DNA from: 1-14-0-20-39-34 sp043800545
GTDB taxonomy: Bacteria; Patescibacteriota; Patescibacteriia; Magasanikbacterales; UBA922
Assembly: GCA_043800545.1 (NCBI GenBank)
Contig: JAZDMW010000033.1
Span: 1 to 17,909, forward strand
Direction: 5' to 3'
Length of the DNA stretch: 17,909 nucleotides
The position numbers and the translations under genes were made by a program. The notes below the pieces were generated by a model. The model made no database searches. It was not told the origin of the DNA and saw only the letters and a list, made by a program, of their open reading frames with translations. Below are positions 14,472-17,909 of the stretch, one piece after another. Position 1 is the stretch's first letter. Each line of letters opens with the position of its first letter.

Positions 14472-14521
14472 ATGAAAATTGTGCCATTTTAGGCATTTTT
14501 TACTGTCTTTTACTTACCCCT

Positions 14522-14550
14522 ATTGTACACAAAATATCCTCTCTTGACAA
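14522..14550 (-). promoter_or_regulatory. Promoter of the ftsW/murG operon
   Basis: TTGTCA (minus strand, 14550-14545), 17-base spacer, TACAAT (14527-14522). Predicted start near 14515. Its -35 box overlaps the -35 box of the rpmA promoter on the other strand. Confidence 0.78.
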
Positions 14551-14572
14551 GTGAAACGAAATAATATATACT
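14544..14572 (+). promoter_or_regulatory. Promoter of rpmA
   Basis: TTGACA (14544-14549), 17-base spacer, TATACT (14567-14572). Predicted start near 14579, leaving a leader of about 48 bases without a clear Shine-Dalgarno site (only AAGAAG, about 20 bases upstream). Confidence 0.88.
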
Positions 14573-14626
14573 ATCGGGGCAAATAATCACTACTTCTACA
14601 AGAAGAAATAATAAACATATTGCAAT

Positions 14627-14908
14627 ATGGCACATAAGAAAGCCGGTGGCTCCACCAGGTTAGGACGAGATTCCAATCCACAGTATCTCGGAACTAAGGT
14701 TGGAGACGGCCAAACAATAAAAACTGGAATGATTATTGTTAGACAACGTGGTACAAAAATCCATCCTGGAACAAATGTAAAAAAAGGAAGGGATGACACC
14801 TTGTTTGCAACAAGCGCAGGAATTGTAAAATTCCAAAAGAAAAAACGTGAACGTTTTGATGGTAAGCTAAAAACTGCTACATACGCAAACGTTGAACCAG
14901 CAAAATAA
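14627..14908 (+). CDS. rpmA: 50S ribosomal protein L27
   Basis: A 93-residue L27, a little longer than the E. coli form (85) through its basic tail. The N-terminus MAHKKAGGSTR is intact; this end reaches toward the peptidyl transferase centre. The core GMIIVRQRGTKIHPGTNV and GRDDTLFA are near-standard. One change is at position 12, where the usual Asn of RNGRDS is Leu (RLGRDS). There is no N-terminal extension needing cleavage (as in Firmicutes), since Met-Ala starts the conserved motif. In most bacteria rpmA follows rplU (L21); here it is alone, with its own promoter and terminator and the wall-synthesis operon diverging upstream. The tail FQKKKRERFDGKLKTATYANVEPAK is typical in being basic. 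Confidence 0.98.
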   Translation: MAHKKAGGSTRLGRDSNPQYLGTKVGDGQTIKTGMIIVRQRGTKIHPGTNVKKGRDDTLFATSAGIVKFQKKKRERFDGKLKTATYANVEPAK

Positions 14909-14918
14909 ATATATATTC

Positions 14919-14944
14919 AAAAAAACCGCATTTGCGGTTTTTTT
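14919..14944 (+). terminator. Terminator of rpmA, shared with the convergent epimerase gene
   Basis: Seven A, CCGC, loop ATTT, GCGG, seven T (14919-14944). It lies 10 bases after the rpmA stop and 18 bases beyond the end of the minus-strand gene at 14963, and is symmetric enough to serve both. Confidence 0.92.
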
Positions 14945-14962
14945 GTTTTCTTTTTTCTATAT

Positions 14963-15874
14963 TTATTCCAATTCCATTTCTCGCTTCAGTGCCTGTATAC
15001 CATCCTCCAGAGAAACAGTTGGTTTCCAATCAAGGAGTTCTTTTGCCTTGGTATTATCTGCCCCAGAAAATTTTGGATCCCCTGGTCGTGCAGGGACGTT
15101 TACAAATTCACCACCAATCAATTTTACAAGTTCATTCACGGTATGAGGTTCACCATATCCAATATTAATAGTCTCCCCTTTTCCAACCTTCTCCCCCGTC
15201 ATAGCAAGAATATTTGCATGTACCACATCATCCACATGGGTATAGTCTCTATAATACTCTCCATCCCCACAAACGGTCATAGGAAGCCCTTTTTGCTTCT
15301 GACTCAGGAATTTACCAATCACCAAGGCATATGCCCCTTCTGGGTCAAAATATGGCCCATATACATTAAAGTATATTAAGCTTACTGTTTCTAACCCATA
15401 AAGATCAGAAAAAAGTCTACAATAGTGTTCACCTGTGAGTTTATGAAGTGCATAAGGGCTAATTGGCATTTTTACAGCACCATCTTCTACAAGCATTTTC
15501 TTTTCCTCAGCGCCATAGGTTGAAGAAGAAGAAGAAAATATAACACGCTTTACACCATTATCCCGAGCAGTAAGAAGAACTTTGAGTGTCCCATTAATAT
15601 TTACATCATGAGTTTCCCATGGTTTTTCTACGGAAAAAGTAACACGTGGAAGTGCTGCCATATGGAATACCCCATCAACACCTGACATTGATTTTTTGAG
15701 ATCCTCATCGTTTCTTATATCCCCTTCGATATATGTAGCACCTGCTTGGATACGTTCTTCTTTCTTTCCTCCAGCATAATTATCCAATACCACAACTTCA
15801 TGACCATCTTTAAGAAGTTGTTTTACAAGGTTGGTTCCGATAAATCCGGCTCCACCGGTTACAAGATATTTCAT
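14963..15874 (-). CDS. NAD-dependent UDP-sugar 4-epimerase, extended SDR family (GalE/WbpP-like)
   Basis: A 303-residue extended short-chain dehydrogenase. The NAD loop is GGAGFIG (7-13); the active site is SSSSSTYG (114-121) with Y141 and K145 in YALHK. Substrate-side segments YFNVYGPYFDPEGAYA (168-183) and, near the end, PARPGDP followed by ADNTKAKELLDWKP are those of UDP-hexose and UDP-HexNAc 4-epimerases. It would interconvert UDP-Glc/UDP-Gal or UDP-GlcNAc/UDP-GalNAc. Pairing with a WbpA/TviB-type dehydrogenase, 30 bases upstream in the same operon, favours the WbpP/TviC role (UDP-GlcNAc or its uronic acid), but dTDP-glucose dehydratase-like use is not fully excluded: the TDP-dehydratase signature is absent. 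Start ATG at 15874; weak GTAAG about 17 bases upstream. Confidence 0.88.
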   Translation of the reverse strand: MKYLVTGGAGFIGTNLVKQLLKDGHEVVVLDNYAGGKKEERIQAGATYIEGDIRNDEDLKKSMSGVDGVFHMAALPRVTFSVEKPWETHDVNINGTLKVLLTARDNGVKRVIFSSSSSTYGAEEKKMLVEDGAVKMPISPYALHKLTGEHYCRLFSDLYGLETVSLIYFNVYGPYFDPEGAYALVIGKFLSQKQKGLPMTVCGDGEYYRDYTHVDDVVHANILAMTGEKVGKGETINIGYGEPHTVNELVKLIGGEFVNVPARPGDPKFSGADNTKAKELLDWKPTVSLEDGIQALKREMELE

Positions 15875-15904
15875 AGAATTAATATTTCTTACTTATTTTT
15901 TCTC

Positions 15905-17209
15905 TTAAAGAGTCCAATATTGTATTCCTTCCGCTTCTATTTTTTCTTTATTGTACAAACGTTTTATGTCTACAAGAAATAGATTATCATGATTCATGAG
16001 TTCTTTCAAATCTGAAACTGACATATTTTTAAACTCATCATGAGCAACTGCAATAATGAGAGTATCTGCTTTTGGTAAATCTTCCCTTTTCACAAGCTCA
16101 ATACCATACTCATGTTTTACATCCGCAGGATCAGCAATAGGATCATATACCAAAGGCTCAACCCCAAACTGTTTTAATTCATGATACAAATTTGCTACTT
16201 TAGAATTACGAATATCTTTTACATTTTCTTTAAATGTAATTCCAAGCATAACAAACTTTGATTTGCTCACATCTTTTCCCATTTTTACCATTTGTTTAAT
16301 AATATCATGAGCAATGAACTTATGCATGGAATCATTTATTCCACGACCAGCAAGAATTACTTCTGGATTATACCCAATCTCTTGTGCTTTATAGGTAAGA
16401 TAATATGGGTCAACTCCAATACAATGTCCACCTACAAGCCCTGGCTTAAATGGAAGAAAGTTCCATTTGGTTCCAGCAGCGTCAAGGACATCATAAATAC
16501 TCAAATCCATTTTATGGAAAAGAATTGCGAGTTCATTCATGAGGGCAATATTCAAATCTCTTTGGGTATTTTCTATTACTTTAGCTGCCTCTGCAACTTT
16601 TATAGATGTTGCTCTGAATGTTTTTGTTATCGCTCCATATACCCCTTCAAGGATATCCAGAGTTTCTGGATTATACCCAGAAATGACTTTGGTTATACGA
16701 TCAATCGTATGTTCTTTGTCTCCAGGATTCACACGTTCAGGAGAATATCCAATACTAAAATCCTTTGGAAAAGATAATCCTGATATTTTTTCTAAAATAG
16801 GAACACAAATATCTTCTGTGACTCCAGGATATACAGTTGATTCATAGACCACAACACTTCCCTCTGCTAAATTTCTTCCAACAGTTTCACTTGCCTTACG
16901 AACAAGGGTAAGATCTGGAATATTATGTTCATCTACTGGTGTAGGAACCGCTACAATGATAAATTTTGCGTTTTTTATTTCTTTTTCATCACTCGTACAT
17001 TGCAATGAGGTTTCTTTCAATGCTTGTGAATCTATTTCATTCATTCTATCATACCCATTTTTTAATTCTTCAATTTTTTTTGCATCAATATCTAAACCAA
17101 TGACATCAAAATGCATCGCAAGTTTAAGCGCAAGTGGCAGTCCAACATAACCAAGACCAACAACACAGACTTTTTCTTTTTTATTTTTTAAATCACTGAA
17201 GGGGACCAT
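15905..17209 (-). CDS. Nucleotide-sugar dehydrogenase, WbpA/WbpO/TviB type (UDP-HexNAc 6-dehydrogenase)
   Basis: A complete 434-residue UDP-sugar/GDP-mannose dehydrogenase. The NAD loop is GLGYVGLPLA (18-27); ESTVYPGVTED (123-133), YSPERVNPGD (155-164), KVIENTQRDLNIALMNE (210-226) and GLVGGHCIGVDPYYL (257-271), with catalytic C263, are the family landmarks. The C-terminal domain has GITFKENVKDIRNSK. NPGD and GGHCIGVDPYYL are characteristic of the WbpA/TviB branch rather than of UDP-glucose dehydrogenase, so it probably oxidises a UDP-N-acetylhexosamine to the uronic acid using two NAD+. It lies 5 bases after the ugd gene and 30 before the epimerase. Two different dehydrogenases in a row suggest at least two uronic acids in a surface polymer. 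The ATG at 17209 has no ribosome site (leader AAAAAAT). Confidence 0.92.
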   Translation of the reverse strand: MVPFSDLKNKKEKVCVVGLGYVGLPLALKLAMHFDVIGLDIDAKKIEELKNGYDRMNEIDSQALKETSLQCTSDEKEIKNAKFIIVAVPTPVDEHNIPDLTLVRKASETVGRNLAEGSVVVYESTVYPGVTEDICVPILEKISGLSFPKDFSIGYSPERVNPGDKEHTIDRITKVISGYNPETLDILEGVYGAITKTFRATSIKVAEAAKVIENTQRDLNIALMNELAILFHKMDLSIYDVLDAAGTKWNFLPFKPGLVGGHCIGVDPYYLTYKAQEIGYNPEVILAGRGINDSMHKFIAHDIIKQMVKMGKDVSKSKFVMLGITFKENVKDIRNSKVANLYHELKQFGVEPLVYDPIADPADVKHEYGIELVKREDLPKADTLIIAVAHDEFKNMSVSDLKELMNHDNLFLVDIKRLYNKEKIEAEGIQYWTL

Positions 17210-17214
17210 ATTTT

Positions 17215-17909
17215 TTATTTAGATAAATAAGGGCTACCAACTGCTACAATTTGAAATCCTGCTTTTCTTAAATCAGCATAGCGGTGTTGAAGCATACGTC
17301 GTCCATCCATAATAAGTGGCTGTTTTTTTAATTCTGCAATCATGGTATCTCCAAGTCCACGGAATTGTGGCCAATCAGTTGCAATAATGACAACATCTGC
17401 ATCGCGTACAGCTTCAAATTCATGATTCATATATTCCACACCATTGCCTTCCGGAAAATCTCGCATAAACATTTCTTTTGCAGCTGGATCATACAATTTA
17501 ATATGTGCAACATTTTTTTCTTTTAAAAATTGCATAATGTCTATACTTGGTGAATTTCTAGTATCATTTGTATCTCGTTTAAAAGCAAGACCCAGAAGTG
17601 CAACATTTTTTCCATTCCAATCAAAATTGGCATCACGTTCTGCACGTGACAAAAATAATTCAAGCTGACGTTTATTTGCAAGATATGTTTCATTTACAAG
17701 TGTTGCATTTTCTCCTTTTGTTTGAAGTTGATGAGAGAGTGAACGAGCGTCTTTAATAAAGCAACTACCACCTGCATAGAGGCTATCATAAAAACCCCAA
17801 CTTCCAATGCGATCATCCGATGTAAGAATTTTACGAACATTCTCAAATTGAACATTATCAAAAGCTTCACACGTCCGCCCAATGACATCAAAACATGTAG
17901 CCAGTTTAT
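17215..17909 (-). CDS. ugd: UDP-glucose 6-dehydrogenase, C-terminal 230 residues (continues past the right edge)
   Basis: One open frame runs from the edge to the TAA at 17215, starting mid-codon. A start codon at 17652 (a TTG) is internal: the frame continues upstream through ETYLANKRQLELFLSRAERD, so the gene is not broken. Landmarks in order: CFDVIGRTCEAF and SDDRIGSWGFYDSL, then the catalytic Cys in YAGGSCFIKDA, then the C-terminal domain with VALLGLAFKRDTNDTRNSPS and the ending RKAGFQIVAVGSPYLSK. These are UDP-glucose dehydrogenase features, converting UDP-glucose to UDP-glucuronate. The NAD-binding N-terminal half, including the start, lies beyond the window. It is the first visible gene of the operon with the WbpA/TviB-type dehydrogenase and the epimerase. 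Enzyme family is firm; UDP-glucose as substrate is by family resemblance. Confidence 0.9.
   Translation of the reverse strand, partial: KLATCFDVIGRTCEAFDNVQFENVRKILTSDDRIGSWGFYDSLYAGGSCFIKDARSLSHQLQTKGENATLVNETYLANKRQLELFLSRAERDANFDWNGKNVALLGLAFKRDTNDTRNSPSIDIMQFLKEKNVAHIKLYDPAAKEMFMRDFPEGNGVEYMNHEFEAVRDADVVIIATDWPQFRGLGDTMIAELKKQPLIMDGRRMLQHRYADLRKAGFQIVAVGSPYLSK

Noticed and set aside
17215..17652. Separate short gene starting at TTG 17652, with a broken upstream ugd fragment
   Set aside because: The frame is open without a stop from 17652 to the window edge and the upstream residues contain the catalytic GGSCF and RIGSWGF landmarks, so it is one intact partial gene.
17694..17891. 65-codon minus-strand frame inside ugd
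   Set aside because: It is a shadow frame of ugd, with no family likeness.

Overview
The window reads as one AT-rich chromosomal segment of a small-genome bacterium, most likely of the Candidate Phyla Radiation (Patescibacteria). This rests on gene style, not on a marker tree: a short Mur ligase without the usual N-terminal domain, a MurG with an altered first glycine loop, an FtsB-like protein ending in NPLKWWYYF, a small conserved membrane protein with an IRPQ...FLHYN core, and many membrane-anchored proteins of unknown function. Few genes have a clear Shine-Dalgarno site. Stops are mainly TAA, with TAG (sigma gene) and TGA (its partner) also seen, as expected for the standard bacterial code.

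Layout on the minus strand, in transcription order from high to low coordinates. (1) 17909-14963: a nucleotide-sugar block with a UDP-glucose dehydrogenase (entering from the right edge and open across it), a WbpA/TviB-type nucleotide-sugar dehydrogenase and a UDP-sugar 4-epimerase, which together suggest an acidic surface polysaccharide. (2) 14471-11313: small membrane protein, FtsW-family flippase or polymerase, anchored protein of unknown function, MurG; this is a wall-synthesis operon closed by a terminator overlapping the murG stop. (3) 11250-9493: ECF sigma factor, a three-helix membrane protein that is probably its regulator, and an exported Met/His/Cys-tailed protein, coupled by very short gaps or overlaps. 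(4) 9010-7226: TypA/BipA GTPase with its own consensus promoter. (5) 7104-6865: a 79-residue coiled-coil protein with a perfect consensus promoter. (6) 6661-4001: a P2-type cation pump. (7) 3896-357: translin/TRAX-like protein, MurE-like ligase, FtsB-like protein, parvulin-type foldase, ending at a strong terminator. (8) 279-1: the first 93 codons of FtsE.

Only three genes lie on the plus strand: tRNA-Lys(UUU) at 6737, rpmA (L27) at 14627, and a 72-codon gene at 9193. The last is the most unusual item. It encodes two copies of a 22-residue Gly-rich module that I do not recognise, is far richer in G+C than its surroundings, and has a complete set of signals: consensus promoter, the best Shine-Dalgarno site in the window, and a terminator.

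Other points of interest are a TRAX-like protein keeping all three presumptive RNase residues in a wall/division operon, divergent rpmA and ftsW-operon promoters whose -35 boxes overlap, and an apparently near-leaderless ftsE transcript. Longer stretches without a gene (14472-14626, 9011-9192) hold promoters; 3897-4000 holds one promoter.
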